A stretch of 64,000 nt of DNA. It comes from Thermoanaerobaculia bacterium. Lineage in GTDB: Bacteria; Acidobacteriota; Thermoanaerobaculia; Multivoradales; JAIOJS01. The DNA is taken from assembly GCA_030429235.1 (NCBI GenBank), contig JAUIDB010000014.1, forward strand, positions 62,001-126,000, written 5' to 3'. The notes below the pieces were generated by a model. That model was not told the DNA's origin. It did not search any database and saw nothing but the letters and a program-made list of their open reading frames with translations. Both the position numbers and the translations under genes were made by a program. Every line of letters begins with the position of its first letter. The first letter of the stretch is position 1. Below, in pieces: positions 36,871 through 45,640 of this stretch.

Positions 36871-38016
36871 TTGGCTGAAGCTTCTGAAGTAGATGCGCCA
36901 CGGGGGCATCGTTGGACACCAGCTCTCGTAGGCGTTGGCGTGCCGTGGCTGGTTTATCTGGTCCTAGTGGTGTTCGGGCAGCACGACTCGTCGTACTTGC
37001 GCGGCGATGGCTACTACTACGTCTCGACCGCGATCAGCCTGTGGCAGGATCACGATCTCGATCTCAGCAACCAGCTCCCCGGCGAGCTTCAACAACATCG
37101 AGGGCACTTCTCGCGCGACATCGAAGGGCGGCCGGTGCCAAAGCACCCGATCCTTCTGCCCGTTGTCTCGTTGCCGTTTGTTGCCCTCGGGCCGAACGGT
37201 CCGCTCCTGTTCAATCTGTTGCAGTTGATGGCCATCGTCGGGTTGCTCTATCGCGTGGCTCGCTATGTTGCTCGACCCTGGCCCGCGGCGCTCGGGGTCG
37301 CGTTGACCGGTTGCGCGACGATTCTGCCGCACTACGCCTGGAACTATTCGGGAGATCTGGTCTCGGTGCTCTTCGTGCTCGCTGGTTTGGTGTGTCTGCT
37401 TCGGGTCGGGGAGGGGGCTGGTCAGGTCAGTTGGGCTCTCTGGGCGGGCGGACTCCTCGGCCTCGGTGCCGTATCGAAACTGCCGCATCTGATCGCGCTC
37501 GCCACGGCTCCGCTCCTGACCAGTAGTTGGCGGAGTCGTGCCTGCTTGGTGGTGGGTGCTCTGGTGCCGTTGGGGCTCTTTGCGGCTCTCAACCAGCATC
37601 TCTTCGGAGCGCCCTGGGTGGTCTCGTACGCCAGGATCGCCGACGTTCGGGAGGGTGAGTGGACACTCAGGTCCCAGGTGGAGGACCTCGATCAGTCAGT
37701 AGCAGCGGGAGCCTGGGCCCAGCGGACCGATGCCGAGTTGGGAATCGTCACCACCACACCCATCACACTGGTCTCCTTTCTACTCCTCCCGCTGGTGCCT
37801 TCTAGTCGTCGACGGTTGAGCCTCTGGGTGGGGATCGTCACGGTGGTGCTGTTTCTCTTCTACTCGAGGTACTCCTTGTGGGATGTCAGCGACTACGGGA
37901 ATCGTTTCCTCCTACTCCCGGTCGCCCTGGGGATCGTCGGGTTGGTCGGTGGGCTGCAACGGGCCTGGGAGGGTTACGGCTCGGAGACTCCTGACCGGGG
38001 GCGACTCGACCATTGA
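36871..38016 (+). CDS. polytopic membrane protein, GT-C glycosyltransferase-like
   Basis: This 381-residue protein has about nine to ten hydrophobic spans. An early loop contains [23 protein letters not shown] and [11 protein letters not shown], resembling the first periplasmic loop of GT-C type transferases that use polyprenyl-linked sugars. The typical double-acid catalytic pair is not clear, so the enzyme assignment is tentative. It starts with TTG directly after a -10 box. Its stop codon overlaps the -35 hexamer of the tRNA-Val promoter. No operon partners. Confidence 0.6.
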   Translation: MAEASEVDAPRGHRWTPALVGVGVPWLVYLVLVVFGQHDSSYLRGDGYYYVSTAISLWQDHDLDLSNQLPGELQQHRGHFSRDIEGRPVPKHPILLPVVSLPFVALGPNGPLLFNLLQLMAIVGLLYRVARYVARPWPAALGVALTGCATILPHYAWNYSGDLVSVLFVLAGLVCLLRVGEGAGQVSWALWAGGLLGLGAVSKLPHLIALATAPLLTSSWRSRACLVVGALVPLGLFAALNQHLFGAPWVVSYARIADVREGEWTLRSQVEDLDQSVAAGAWAQRTDAELGIVTTTPITLVSFLLLPLVPSSRRRLSLWVGIVTVVLFLFYSRYSLWDVSDYGNRFLLLPVALGIVGLVGGLQRAWEGYGSETPDRGRLDH

Positions 38017-38041
38017 CACCCCCGACCCCCCTTGCTACTCT
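38013..38041 (+). promoter_or_regulatory. strong promoter of the tRNA-Val pair
   Basis: A perfect -35 TTGACA (38013-38018), a 17-bp spacer and TACTCT (38036-38041) preceded by TTGC. The -35 lies across the stop codon of the membrane-protein gene. The first tRNA begins 27 nt downstream. Confidence 0.75.
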
Positions 38042-38068
38042 TCTCGCCCCTTGACTGGGGAAGACCGG

Positions 38069-38145
38069 AGGCCCGTAGCTCAGTTGGTTAGAGCGCTACG
38101 TTGACATCGTAGAGGTCAGCGGTTCGAGTCCGCTCGGGCCTACCA
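38069..38145 (+). tRNA. tRNA-Val (anticodon GAC)
   Basis: A complete 77-nt cloverleaf including encoded CCA. The acceptor stem AGGCCCG/CGGGCCT pairs perfectly, the D-arm has AGCTCAGTTGGTTAGAGC, the anticodon stem is CTACG/CGTAG with loop TTGACAT, and the T-arm has GGTTCGAGTCC. Anticodon GAC reads GUC and GUU valine codons. Confidence 0.96.
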
Positions 38146-38208
38146 TTCCGGTTTCGATGGACAGGGTAGGACATCAAGAAGCGAGGTTCGGTAGGAGTTT
38201 GATTCTTC

Positions 38209-38285
38209 AGGCGCTTAGCTCAGTTGGTTAGAGCGCTACCTTCACACGGTAGAGGTCGGCGGTTCGAGTCCGCCAGTGCCTACCA
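38209..38285 (+). tRNA. tRNA-Val (anticodon CAC)
   Basis: A 77-nt cloverleaf with encoded CCA. The acceptor stem AGGCGCT/AGTGCCT has one G-U pair, the anticodon stem is CTACC/GGTAG with loop TTCACAC, and the T-arm has GGTTCGAGTCC. Anticodon CAC reads GUG. The body is nearly identical to the preceding tRNA-Val, which suggests a duplication; the two are 63 nt apart and probably co-transcribed. Confidence 0.96.
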
Positions 38286-38354
38286 CCGCTCACTCGCTAT
38301 GTCTCCGTCACTCCTCGTTCCCCGTCCCGCCGCCGAATCCCGGATCGACCCTCG

Positions 38355-40304
38355 ATGACGAGCCCGGAGCCCATCGCCGCGGCGATGATTGCCCTGGTGC
38401 TTCCAGACGGCTCGGAGCGGCGGGTTCGCCACGGTACGACTCCTCTCGAGGTTGCGCAGGAGATCGGACCTGGATTGGCCAAGGCGTCGGTCGGGGCCGA
38501 GTTCGAAGGACAGCTGGTCGACCTGCGGCTTCCCCTGTCGCGGAGCGGAGCGTTTCGGCTCATCACCACGCGCAATCCGGAGGCCGGAGAGTTCGTGCGC
38601 CACAGTGCCGAGCACGTGATGGCGGACGCGGTCAAACGACTCTGGCCCGAGGTCGAGATCGATGCCGGTCGGCAGGATCACAGCGAGAAGTTTCAATACG
38701 ACTTCCGCTTCTCTCGCTCGTTTACGCCCGAGGACTTCGAGGCGATCGAGGCGAAGATGCGCGAGATCCTCGCCGAGAAGCACACGTTCGAGCGGATCGA
38801 AGTCTCGCGAGACGAAGCGGCGGCTCTGTTCGAAGAGCGCGGCGAGAGCCTCAAGGTCGAGCGATTGGCCGACATTCCCGAAGGGGAGACGATCACGCTC
38901 TACAAGCACGGCGAGTTCGTCGACTTGTGCCGCGGGCCGCACGTGCAGAATCTGACGCAGGTTGGCGCGGTGAAACTCCTCGACGCATCCGGGGTGTACT
39001 ACCGGGGCGACGAATCGAACGAGATGCTGCAGCGGATCTACGGCACGGCGTTCGGTAGCAAGAAGGAACTCGCCGCCTACGTGGATCAGGTCGAGCAGGC
39101 GCAGGCGCGCGACCACCGCCGCATCGGGGCGGAGCTCGACCTGTTCAGTTTCGACAGCCATGCTCCGGCGAGTCCCTTCTTTCATCCCAAGGGCACGTTC
39201 GTCTACAACCGATTGGTGGACTACGTCCGCGAACTGTACGAGCAGAACGGCTACGGCGAGGTCATCACTCCCCAGGTTCTGGACGTCGACCTGTGGCACA
39301 CCTCGGGACACTACGAGAACTACCGCGATGCGATGTTCTTCGTCACCATGGACGATCGGGACTTCGCGGTCAAGCCGATGAACTGCCCCACGCACTGCCT
39401 GATCTACGGCACGCGGCTGCGCTCGTACCGAGACCTACCGATTCGCTACGCCGATTTCGGGCGCTTGCATCGATACGAGAAGAGCGGGGTTACTTCCGGT
39501 TTGACGAGGGTCCGCACCTTCTGCCAGGACGACGCCCACATCTTCTGTAGCGAAGAGCAGATCGAGACCGAGGTCATCGCCGTCGTCCGCACGATTCTCG
39601 ATCTCTACCGGACCTTCGGCTTCTCCGATCTCACCATCGAACTCTCGACCCGACCCGAGAAGTCGATCGGCACCGACGAGATGTGGGAGCGGGCCGAGGG
39701 CGGACTCAAGCGGGCGTTAGCCAACCAGGGTATCGACTACGAGGTCAACGTCGGCGACGGCGCCTTCTACGGACCCAAGATCGACTTTCAGGTCAAGGAT
39801 GCGATCGGCCGAGCGTGGCAGCTGGGCACGGTGCAGCTCGACTACCAGATGCCCGAACGCTTCGGACTCAGCTACGTGGGAGCCGACGGCGAGGAGCATC
39901 GGCCGGTGATGATCCACCGGGCCATGCTGGGCTCGCTCGAGCGCTTCTTCGGCATCCTCATCGAACACACGACGGGAGCCTTCCCGCTCTGGTTGGCACC
40001 GGAGCAGGCGCGGGTCCTACCGGTTTCCGAAAAGTTCGCCGACTATGCGCAGGCCGTCACGTCCGAACTCGCGGCGGCCGGGGTTCGAGCGGAGTTGGAT
40101 GCTCGCAACGAGAAGCTCGGGTATAAGATCCGCGAGGCGCAATTGCACAAAGTACCGTACATGTTGGTCGTCGGCGGCCGTGAGGCCGAGGCGGGGACGG
40201 TTTCGGTGCGAGTGCGAAGCGGTGAGGATCGCGGCAGCCAGAGCGCGGCCGAGTTGGCCGAACAGATCCGCCGGATCAGTTCAGCCCGCACCAACGAGCT
40301 ATGA
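38355..40304 (+). CDS. thrS: threonyl-tRNA synthetase
   Basis: ThrS (649 residues, normal) has an N-terminal TGS domain (about 8-70), the second-additional editing domain with its HSAEHVMADAV histidines (about 82-90), the class II core with a conserved catalytic segment (MNCPTHCLIYG, RYADFGRLHRYEKSG, GLTRVRTFCQDDAHIF) and a C-terminal anticodon-binding domain (DARNEKLGYKIREAQLHKVPYML). It heads the usual thrS-infC-rpmI-rplT-pheST block. No T-box-like leader is evident in the short gap after the tRNAs. Confidence 0.96.
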   Translation: MTSPEPIAAAMIALVLPDGSERRVRHGTTPLEVAQEIGPGLAKASVGAEFEGQLVDLRLPLSRSGAFRLITTRNPEAGEFVRHSAEHVMADAVKRLWPEVEIDAGRQDHSEKFQYDFRFSRSFTPEDFEAIEAKMREILAEKHTFERIEVSRDEAAALFEERGESLKVERLADIPEGETITLYKHGEFVDLCRGPHVQNLTQVGAVKLLDASGVYYRGDESNEMLQRIYGTAFGSKKELAAYVDQVEQAQARDHRRIGAELDLFSFDSHAPASPFFHPKGTFVYNRLVDYVRELYEQNGYGEVITPQVLDVDLWHTSGHYENYRDAMFFVTMDDRDFAVKPMNCPTHCLIYGTRLRSYRDLPIRYADFGRLHRYEKSGVTSGLTRVRTFCQDDAHIFCSEEQIETEVIAVVRTILDLYRTFGFSDLTIELSTRPEKSIGTDEMWERAEGGLKRALANQGIDYEVNVGDGAFYGPKIDFQVKDAIGRAWQLGTVQLDYQMPERFGLSYVGADGEEHRPVMIHRAMLGSLERFFGILIEHTTGAFPLWLAPEQARVLPVSEKFADYAQAVTSELAAAGVRAELDARNEKLGYKIREAQLHKVPYMLVVGGREAEAGTVSVRVRSGEDRGSQSAAELAEQIRRISSARTNEL

Positions 40305-40401
40305 CTGCCGCCTCGGCCGGTCGAGCCCAGAAGACCACACAGCAACCCGGCGGGCCGAGCCTCGGTCCGATCGATTCATCCACCAAGGAGGAAACCTAAC
40401 T

Positions 40402-40941
40402 CTGAGCTTTCAGAAACGCGCGCGGATCAACCGCCAGATTAGAGCCCACAAGATCCGTCTCATCGGGTCCGAGGGTGAGCAGCTGGGCGTCGTCGACGTC
40501 CGAGATGGACAACGCATCGCCGACGATGCCGGCCTCGACCTCGTCGAAGTGGCTCCCAACGCAGACCCACCCGTCTGTCGGGTCATGGACTTCGGCAAGT
40601 ATCTCTACCAAGAGAAGAAGAAGCAGCAAGAGGCCAAGAAGAAGCAGAAGACCTTCCAGGTCAAGGAAGTGAAATTCCGGCCGATGATCGACGAGCACGA
40701 CTTCCAGGTGAAGTTTCGCCGCCTGATCGGCTTCCTGGAGGATGGCGACAAGGTCAAGGCCACGGTTCAGTTTCGGGGACGCGAGATGCCCCGCATGGAC
40801 CTCGGCTACAAGCTGCTCGAGCGGGTAGCGGCTGACGTTGGCGAGCGAGGTGTGGTAGAGTCGCGGCCCGAACGCGCGGGGCGACGACTTCACCAGGTGA
40901 TCTCGCCCCCGCGCAAAGGGGGAGGCAAGAAGGGCGACTAG
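40402..40941 (+). CDS. infC: translation initiation factor IF-3, predicted CTG start
   Basis: IF-3 keeps ribosomal subunits apart and checks start codons and initiator tRNA. The protein (179 residues) has the N-domain (RARINRQIRAHKIRLIG, VDVRDGQRIADDAGLDLVEVAPNADPPVCRVMDFGKY), a lysine-rich linker (YQEKKKQQEAKKKQK) and the C-domain (KEVKFRPMIDEHDFQVKFRRLIGFLEDGDKVKATVQFRGREM). No in-frame ATG, GTG or TTG exists between the thrS stop and the conserved N-terminus. The AGGAGG at 40386-40391 points to CTG 40402. Rare start codons on infC are the basis of its autoregulation in other bacteria. Confidence 0.9.
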   Translation: MSFQKRARINRQIRAHKIRLIGSEGEQLGVVDVRDGQRIADDAGLDLVEVAPNADPPVCRVMDFGKYLYQEKKKQQEAKKKQKTFQVKEVKFRPMIDEHDFQVKFRRLIGFLEDGDKVKATVQFRGREMPRMDLGYKLLERVAADVGERGVVESRPERAGRRLHQVISPPRKGGGKKGD

Positions 40942-41028
40942 CTCGCAGCGGGCTCGCGGTGTCGCGAGATCGATTGCGAAAGGCCCGGAGCGCCTTCCGA
41001 CAACCATCCAACATCGAAGGAGGGCGGT

Positions 41029-41220
41029 ATGCCCAAGATGAAGACTCGCAAGGGAGTCTCCAAGCGCTTCAAGCTGACGGCCAAGGGCAAGGTGATGCGT
41101 CATCACTCGATGACCAGCCACATCCTGACCCACAAGACCACGAAGCGGAAGCGAAACCTCCGGCAGTCCACCGAAGTGACGGGCAAGCAGGCCCGGAACA
41201 TCAAGGAGATGCTCGGCTAG
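41029..41220 (+). CDS. rpmI: ribosomal protein bL35
   Basis: This 63-residue basic protein matches bL35: [22 protein letters not shown], then [21 protein letters not shown] and a short C-terminus. It is part of the large ribosomal subunit, sits in the conserved infC-rpmI-rplT order, and is preceded by GAAGGAGGGC. Confidence 0.96.
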   Translation: MPKMKTRKGVSKRFKLTAKGKVMRHHSMTSHILTHKTTKRKRNLRQSTEVTGKQARNIKEMLG

Positions 41221-41252
41221 ATCCGACGGATCGAAACCAGAGACGAAGTAGA

Positions 41253-41271
41253 GGGTGCCGTGACGGCACCC
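41253..41271 (+). promoter_or_regulatory. perfect 8-bp hairpin in the rpmI-rplT spacer
   Basis: GGGTGCCG-TGA-CGGCACCC, 33 nt after rpmI, in a 160-nt spacer that is long for this operon. No T-tract follows, so it is not a simple terminator. It could be an RNA processing site or part of an L20-responsive leader; L20 represses its own operon by binding mRNA in other bacteria. Confidence 0.45.
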
Positions 41272-41380
41272 ACGGGCATGACGCCCCGGCCGCGGCGGGA
41301 ACGAACCTGTCCCTCCCGGCTCGAAACCAGGCGACCTTCGCCGATCGGTCGCCAACCCACGAAGGAAACGAGGTTCCAAG

Positions 41381-41746
41381 ATGGCAAGAGTAAAGCGCGG
41401 TAACCACCGCAAAGAGAAGCGCAAGAAGATTCTGAAGCAGGCGAAGGGGTACTACGGCAAGAAGTCGACCTCGTACCGCGTCGCCAAAGAGGCCGTCGAT
41501 CGCGCCGGCAACTTCTCGTATCGTGATCGCCGGACCAAGAAGCGGGATTTCCGCCGCCTCTGGATCGTGCGGATCAACGCCGGTGCCCGGGCCAACGGCA
41601 CGACCTACAGCCGCCTCATCGCGGGTCTCTCTGCGGCTGGCTGCGAGATCAATCGCAAGATGCTGGCTGATCTTGCGGTGCATCAGCCCGAGGTCTTCAC
41701 CGAGCTCGTCCAGACCGCCCAGAGCGCCCTGGAAGCCCAGGCTTAG
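41381..41746 (+). CDS. rplT: ribosomal protein bL20
   Basis: This 121-residue protein matches bL20, an early assembly protein of the large subunit: [58 protein letters not shown] in order, and the C-terminal RNA-binding part to [10 protein letters not shown]. It is preceded by GAAGGAAACGAGG. The length is slightly above the usual 117-118. Confidence 0.96.
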   Translation: MARVKRGNHRKEKRKKILKQAKGYYGKKSTSYRVAKEAVDRAGNFSYRDRRTKKRDFRRLWIVRINAGARANGTTYSRLIAGLSAAGCEINRKMLADLAVHQPEVFTELVQTAQSALEAQA

Positions 41747-41854
41747 TCCTGACCTGACGAAACACGGCCGGGCGCTGGTGATCGTACAGATCATCCGCCG
41801 CCCTGCGTCGTGTTGGAAGTCAGGTGAGCCTTAGTCGCCGAGGAAGGAGCAGGG

Positions 41855-42880
41855 TTGATGGAGAACCTCGACGAGCTTCGCGAGCGCTTTCGCCGGCAGG
41901 CGGAGTCGGTCGCCGATCGTGATTCCTGGGAAGCCCTACGCCTCGACTGGTTGGGCCGCAAGAAGGGGGTCGTACGCTCCCTGCTGTCCCGAATCGGTGA
42001 GATCGCGGCCGAGCAACGGCGCGAGTTCGGCCAACGGGTCAACGAACTTCGCCGCGAGGTCGAGAGCGGCCTCGAGGAGATCGGAGACCGTTTGACGGCT
42101 CGCGAGCGAGAGGCCTCGCTGGTGGCCCGCCGCGTCGACGTCACGTTGCCAGGGCGCCGTCCCCGCCAGGGCAGCCTGCATCCGGTGACCCGAGTCATCG
42201 CCGAGATCGAAACGATCTTTGCCGAACTCGGGTTCAGCGTGGCCGAAGGGCCCGAGGTCGAGACCGACTTCCACAACTTCGAAGCCCTGAATATGCCGCC
42301 AGATCACCCGGCGCGCGACACCCAGGACACCTTCTTCGTCGAGGGCGGTCAGGTGCTGAGGACGCACACCTCACCGGTGCAGATTCGCACCATGCTGGCC
42401 CGCAAGCCACCGATTCGGATCATCTGCCCGGGTCGCGTCTACCGACATGACAACGACCTGCGTCATTCCCCGATGTTCCATCAGATCGAGGGCCTGGCGG
42501 TGGGCGAGGGCATCACCTTCGGTCATCTCAAGGGCACCCTGGAGGCGTTTCTCCAGCGTCTGTTCTCGCCGGACACCGGAGTGCGTCTGCGGCCGTCGTT
42601 CTTCCCGTTCACGGAGCCCTCGGCCGAGGTCGACATCACCTGTCCCTTCTGCCATGGCTCGGGCTGCGCGACCTGCTCGCAATCCGGTTGGATGGAGATC
42701 CTCGGTTCGGGCATGGTCGACCCGCGAGTCCTCCGCAACTGCGGCATCGATCCCGATCGGTACTCCGGCTTCGCCTTCGGACTCGGGATCGATCGCGTGG
42801 CAATGATTCGCTACGGCATTCCCAACATTCGGTTGCTCTTCGACAACGACGAGCGACTGTTGCGACAGGTGCGGCGCTGA
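41855..42880 (+). CDS. pheS: phenylalanyl-tRNA synthetase alpha subunit
   Basis: PheS (341 residues) is the catalytic subunit. It has an N-terminal coiled-coil arm (about 1-85), which binds tRNA, and the class II core with motif 2 region (VYRHDNDLRHSPMFHQIEGL), the FFPFTEPSAEVDI segment and motif 3 (GFAFGLGIDRVAMIRYGI). A CPFCHGSGCATC four-cysteine cluster is seen in the core (about 253-266), possibly a zinc site. The TGA overlaps the pheT ATG by one base. ATG is preceded by GAAGGAGCAG. Confidence 0.96.
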   Translation: MMENLDELRERFRRQAESVADRDSWEALRLDWLGRKKGVVRSLLSRIGEIAAEQRREFGQRVNELRREVESGLEEIGDRLTAREREASLVARRVDVTLPGRRPRQGSLHPVTRVIAEIETIFAELGFSVAEGPEVETDFHNFEALNMPPDHPARDTQDTFFVEGGQVLRTHTSPVQIRTMLARKPPIRIICPGRVYRHDNDLRHSPMFHQIEGLAVGEGITFGHLKGTLEAFLQRLFSPDTGVRLRPSFFPFTEPSAEVDITCPFCHGSGCATCSQSGWMEILGSGMVDPRVLRNCGIDPDRYSGFAFGLGIDRVAMIRYGIPNIRLLFDNDERLLRQVRR

Positions 42881-44916
42881 TGCAGTTCTCGTGGGAGTGG
42901 CTCGGCGAGTACGTCGAACTCGGTGATGACCTCGAGGCCGTGGCTCAGGCCCTAACCGACGCTGGATTGGCGGTCGAATTGGTCGAGGAGGTAGGCGAAG
43001 ATCGCGTTCTCGACATCGACATCACGACCAATCGTCCCGACTGCATGAACTACGTCGGTCTGGCCCGAGAAGTAGCGGCTTTGCGCGGCGTACCGCTCCG
43101 CCAACCAGTGGCAGGCCTGCCGACGCCACAACCGGGACCGGACCACGACGTGGTGACGATCGAAGTCCCTGAGCTGTGTCGGCGCTTTGCCGGGCAGGTG
43201 ATCGGCGGCGTGACCGTCGGAGAGAGTCCCGATTGGCTCAAGCGCCGACTCGAAGCGATCGGACTCCGGCCCATCAGCAATATCGTCGACATCACCAACT
43301 ACGTGCTGTGGGAGACGGGGCAGCCCCTCCACGCCTTCGATTTCGACACTCTGATCGATCGTCGTCTGGTCGTTCGTCAGGCCACGGCCGGAGAGCGGCT
43401 GACGACGCTCGACGGCGAAGAACGAACGCTCGACGAGACGATGGTGGTGGTCGCCGACGGAGCGCGCGCCGTCGCCCTGGCCGGGGTCATGGGCGGGCTC
43501 GACACCGAGGTGACCGACCAGACCACGACGATCCTCCTGGAGGGAGCGTGGTGGGATCCATCGAGCGTCCGACGGACCTCGAAAGAACTCGGGATGCATA
43601 CCGATGCTTCCCACCGCTTCGAGCGCGGATCCGACCCGGAAGCTTGCCGCGCCGCGATCGAGCGGGCGACGGCTCTGGTGCTCGAGTTGGCGGGAGGTCA
43701 GCTCCTCGGTAAGACGATCGACGTCCGCGGGACCGAACATGGGCCGATCGCACCCATCGAACTGTCACACGACAGGCTCGAGCGTTTTGCGGGCGTCGAG
43801 ATTCCGCGTCCGGAAGTCGAGGAGCGTCTGAAGGCGATCGGTTTCGACCTACGACCGCACTCCGAGGGCTGGATGGTCGAGCCACCTTCCTGGCGTCGGT
43901 TCGACGTGGTCGAAGCGGCGGACTGCTACGAAGAAGTTCTCCGGTTGATCGGATTCGATCGGGTTCCGGCCGCTCTTCCGCCCTCCGAGGGACCCGATGC
44001 ACCCGAGATTCCGATCCACGCGTTGCGACGTCAACTGCGCGATCGACTCGCCGCGGCCGGCTACGCCGAGGTCATTAACTACGGCTTTTACGGTGCTGCG
44101 CAGGACGCGTTGCTGCCGCCACTGTTTGGAGATCGTCCCGCCCTGGCGGTCGAGAATCCCCTTTCGGAACTGTACCACCTGATGCGCCGCAATCTGTTGG
44201 CCGGGGTGGTCGAGAACGCTCGGTTCAACCGCCGACGCAACCAAGAGGCCGTACAACTCTTCGAGTTCGGTCACGTCTTCTGGCGCACTGCCGATCGGGA
44301 ACCAAAGGAGCGCGAGCACGTGGCTCTGGTCCTCGGCGGCAGATTAGGCACTCCCTGGGAACGCCAACTGGAGTTCGATCTGTTCGACCTCAAGGGGGCT
44401 GTCGAGCTTCTCGCCGAGACGGGGGGGGTGGAACTGGTGGCCCGTCCGGCCACGATCTCCGGTCTCCTCCCGGGTGTCGCGGCCGAACTCACACTGAACG
44501 ACGAGGTCGTCGGGATCCTGGGAGAACTCGACGAGCCAGCCGGTGAGGCGTATCCCCTGTTGGTGGCGGAGCTCTGGCTGGATAGTCTGTTGCCGCAGCC
44601 CGAACCACCGAAGGTCGAGGTCCCACCCCGTCACCCCGGGGTCGCCGTGGACTTCACCCTGACCCATCCACTGGACGTCAGTTTCGCCTCGATCTCCGCC
44701 GCGATCGAGGAGAGCGCTACCCCGGACCTCAGCTCGTTCTGGCTCGAGGGCCGCTACCAGGGCCAGGGGGTGCCGAGCGGAGCCGTCAATACGACGATCC
44801 ACTTCGAATACAATGCCTCCGACAGATCCCTGACCCAGGAGGAGGTCAACGAGCGACAGAAGCTCTTGTCCGATCAGCTGATCGCGCGGTTCGGCGTGGG
44901 CGGTACCGCCTCTTGA
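42880..44916 (+). CDS. pheT: phenylalanyl-tRNA synthetase beta subunit lacking the OB tRNA-binding domain
   Basis: PheT (678 residues from ATG 42880; the longer in-frame opening lies inside pheS) is about 110 residues shorter than the usual 790-800. The missing part is the EMAP-like OB domain inserted after about residue 39 in standard PheT: here the first helix (MQFSWEWLGEYVELGDDLEAV) runs straight into DITTNRPDCMNYVGLAREVAAL. The B3/B4 editing region (RPISNIVDITNYVLWETGQPLHAFD), B5, the catalytic-like core and the FDX-ACB domain at the end are present. The enzyme should still be active. Confidence 0.95.
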   Translation: MQFSWEWLGEYVELGDDLEAVAQALTDAGLAVELVEEVGEDRVLDIDITTNRPDCMNYVGLAREVAALRGVPLRQPVAGLPTPQPGPDHDVVTIEVPELCRRFAGQVIGGVTVGESPDWLKRRLEAIGLRPISNIVDITNYVLWETGQPLHAFDFDTLIDRRLVVRQATAGERLTTLDGEERTLDETMVVVADGARAVALAGVMGGLDTEVTDQTTTILLEGAWWDPSSVRRTSKELGMHTDASHRFERGSDPEACRAAIERATALVLELAGGQLLGKTIDVRGTEHGPIAPIELSHDRLERFAGVEIPRPEVEERLKAIGFDLRPHSEGWMVEPPSWRRFDVVEAADCYEEVLRLIGFDRVPAALPPSEGPDAPEIPIHALRRQLRDRLAAAGYAEVINYGFYGAAQDALLPPLFGDRPALAVENPLSELYHLMRRNLLAGVVENARFNRRRNQEAVQLFEFGHVFWRTADREPKEREHVALVLGGRLGTPWERQLEFDLFDLKGAVELLAETGGVELVARPATISGLLPGVAAELTLNDEVVGILGELDEPAGEAYPLLVAELWLDSLLPQPEPPKVEVPPRHPGVAVDFTLTHPLDVSFASISAAIEESATPDLSSFWLEGRYQGQGVPSGAVNTTIHFEYNASDRSLTQEEVNERQKLLSDQLIARFGVGGTAS

Positions 44917-44936
44917 GGGGAAACTCGGAGGACGCG

Positions 44937-45164
44937 ATGGAAGCACCCTGGCTGAACGAACTCGAGGATCGGGTCCGCCAAGCGATCAAGTTGATCGAGC
45001 AACTGCGGGACGAGAACGCCCGGCTCCAGGCAGAAGTGGCCGAGTTGAAGGAAGCCGAAGCCACCGCCGAGGACAACAGCCAGTGGGAAGCCGAGCGCGT
45101 CGAGGTCCGACAGCGCGTCGAGGCGCTAGCTGAGAAGCTCGAGACGTTGCTGAACGCCGAGTAG
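44937..45164 (+). CDS. short coiled-coil protein, ZapB-like
   Basis: From ATG 44937 (GGAGG five bases upstream; a TTG at 44913 has no ribosome site) the gene encodes 75 residues that are one coiled coil: LNELEDRVRQAIKLIEQLRDENARLQAEVAEL and a second helix VRQRVEALAEKLETLL. The size and heptads resemble ZapB, a partner of ZapA and FtsZ. zapA lies 140 nt downstream, supporting this. Coiled coils share little sequence identity, so the assignment rests on size and place. Confidence 0.65.
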   Translation: MEAPWLNELEDRVRQAIKLIEQLRDENARLQAEVAELKEAEATAEDNSQWEAERVEVRQRVEALAEKLETLLNAE

Positions 45165-45224
45165 GGCGCACCGTCGGTAGGGTGAGCTGCCAGTCGCCCA
45201 GGCCTCGGATGAAGCCGGCGGCCT

Positions 45225-45234
45225 GTGCTAGTAT
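45225..45234 (+). promoter_or_regulatory. extended -10 promoter for zapA
   Basis: TGTGC followed by TAGTAT (45229-45234) forms an extended -10 in the gap before zapA. The leader to the ATG at 45306 is about 65 nt and has GGAG before the start. Confidence 0.45.
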
Positions 45235-45305
45235 CGCTGCTTAACGGCCTGATTCCGGAGGGGTTCGCACCACTGCGGTTCCACCGGACTCGGGCCCGGA
45301 GAACC

Positions 45306-45602
45306 ATGAGCGATACTGCGACAAAGACCACTCGTCTGGAGATCTTCGGCGCCGAGTACACCGTTCGTGGGGATCATGACAGTGAGCATCTGGAGGAGTT
45401 GGCGAGCAAGGTCGACGGAGACATGCGGCAGATCGCTGCACAGCTTCCGAGAGCCGACACCGCTCGTCTCGCAATCCTCACGGCGCTCAACATCGCTGAC
45501 GAACTGTTCCAGTGTCGGCAGCGAAAGGACGGGGATAGAACAGAGATCAACCAGCGTTTGGCGACGCTTTCGGACCAACTGGGCGATGCCCTGGAGGCCT
45601 GA
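45306..45602 (+). CDS. zapA: cell division protein ZapA
   Basis: ZapA (98 residues) promotes FtsZ bundling at the division site. It matches the family: a short N-terminal beta region (TTRLEIFGAEYTVRGDHDSEHLEELASKVDGDM) and the helical dimerisation part (LAILTALNIADELFQCRQRKD). ATG 45306 is preceded by GGAGAACC; the longer frame from 45225 has no ribosome site. The order zapB-like, zapA, 6S RNA, rny is the recognisable layout for this region. Confidence 0.85.
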   Translation: MSDTATKTTRLEIFGAEYTVRGDHDSEHLEELASKVDGDMRQIAAQLPRADTARLAILTALNIADELFQCRQRKDGDRTEINQRLATLSDQLGDALEA

Positions 45603-45627
45603 GAGCCGATCCGACGCCGGTGCTGAC

Positions 45628-45633
45628 GATACT
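45628..45633 (+). promoter_or_regulatory. -10 box GATACT for 6S RNA
   Basis: GATACT ends seven bases before the predicted 5' end of the 6S RNA closing stem (CGAG at 45641). No clear -35 is seen. Confidence 0.4.
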
Positions 45634-45640
45634 GACGAAT

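Noticed and set aside
38069-38285. possible integration site at the valine tRNA pair
   Set aside because: No integrase, phage gene or direct repeat of a tRNA 3' end was seen on either side.
40045-40401. N-terminal extension of infC inside thrS
   Set aside because: The in-frame opening reaches back into thrS but encodes non-conserved Arg/Ser/Pro sequence; AGGAGG and the conserved IF-3 N-terminus mark the real start near 40402.
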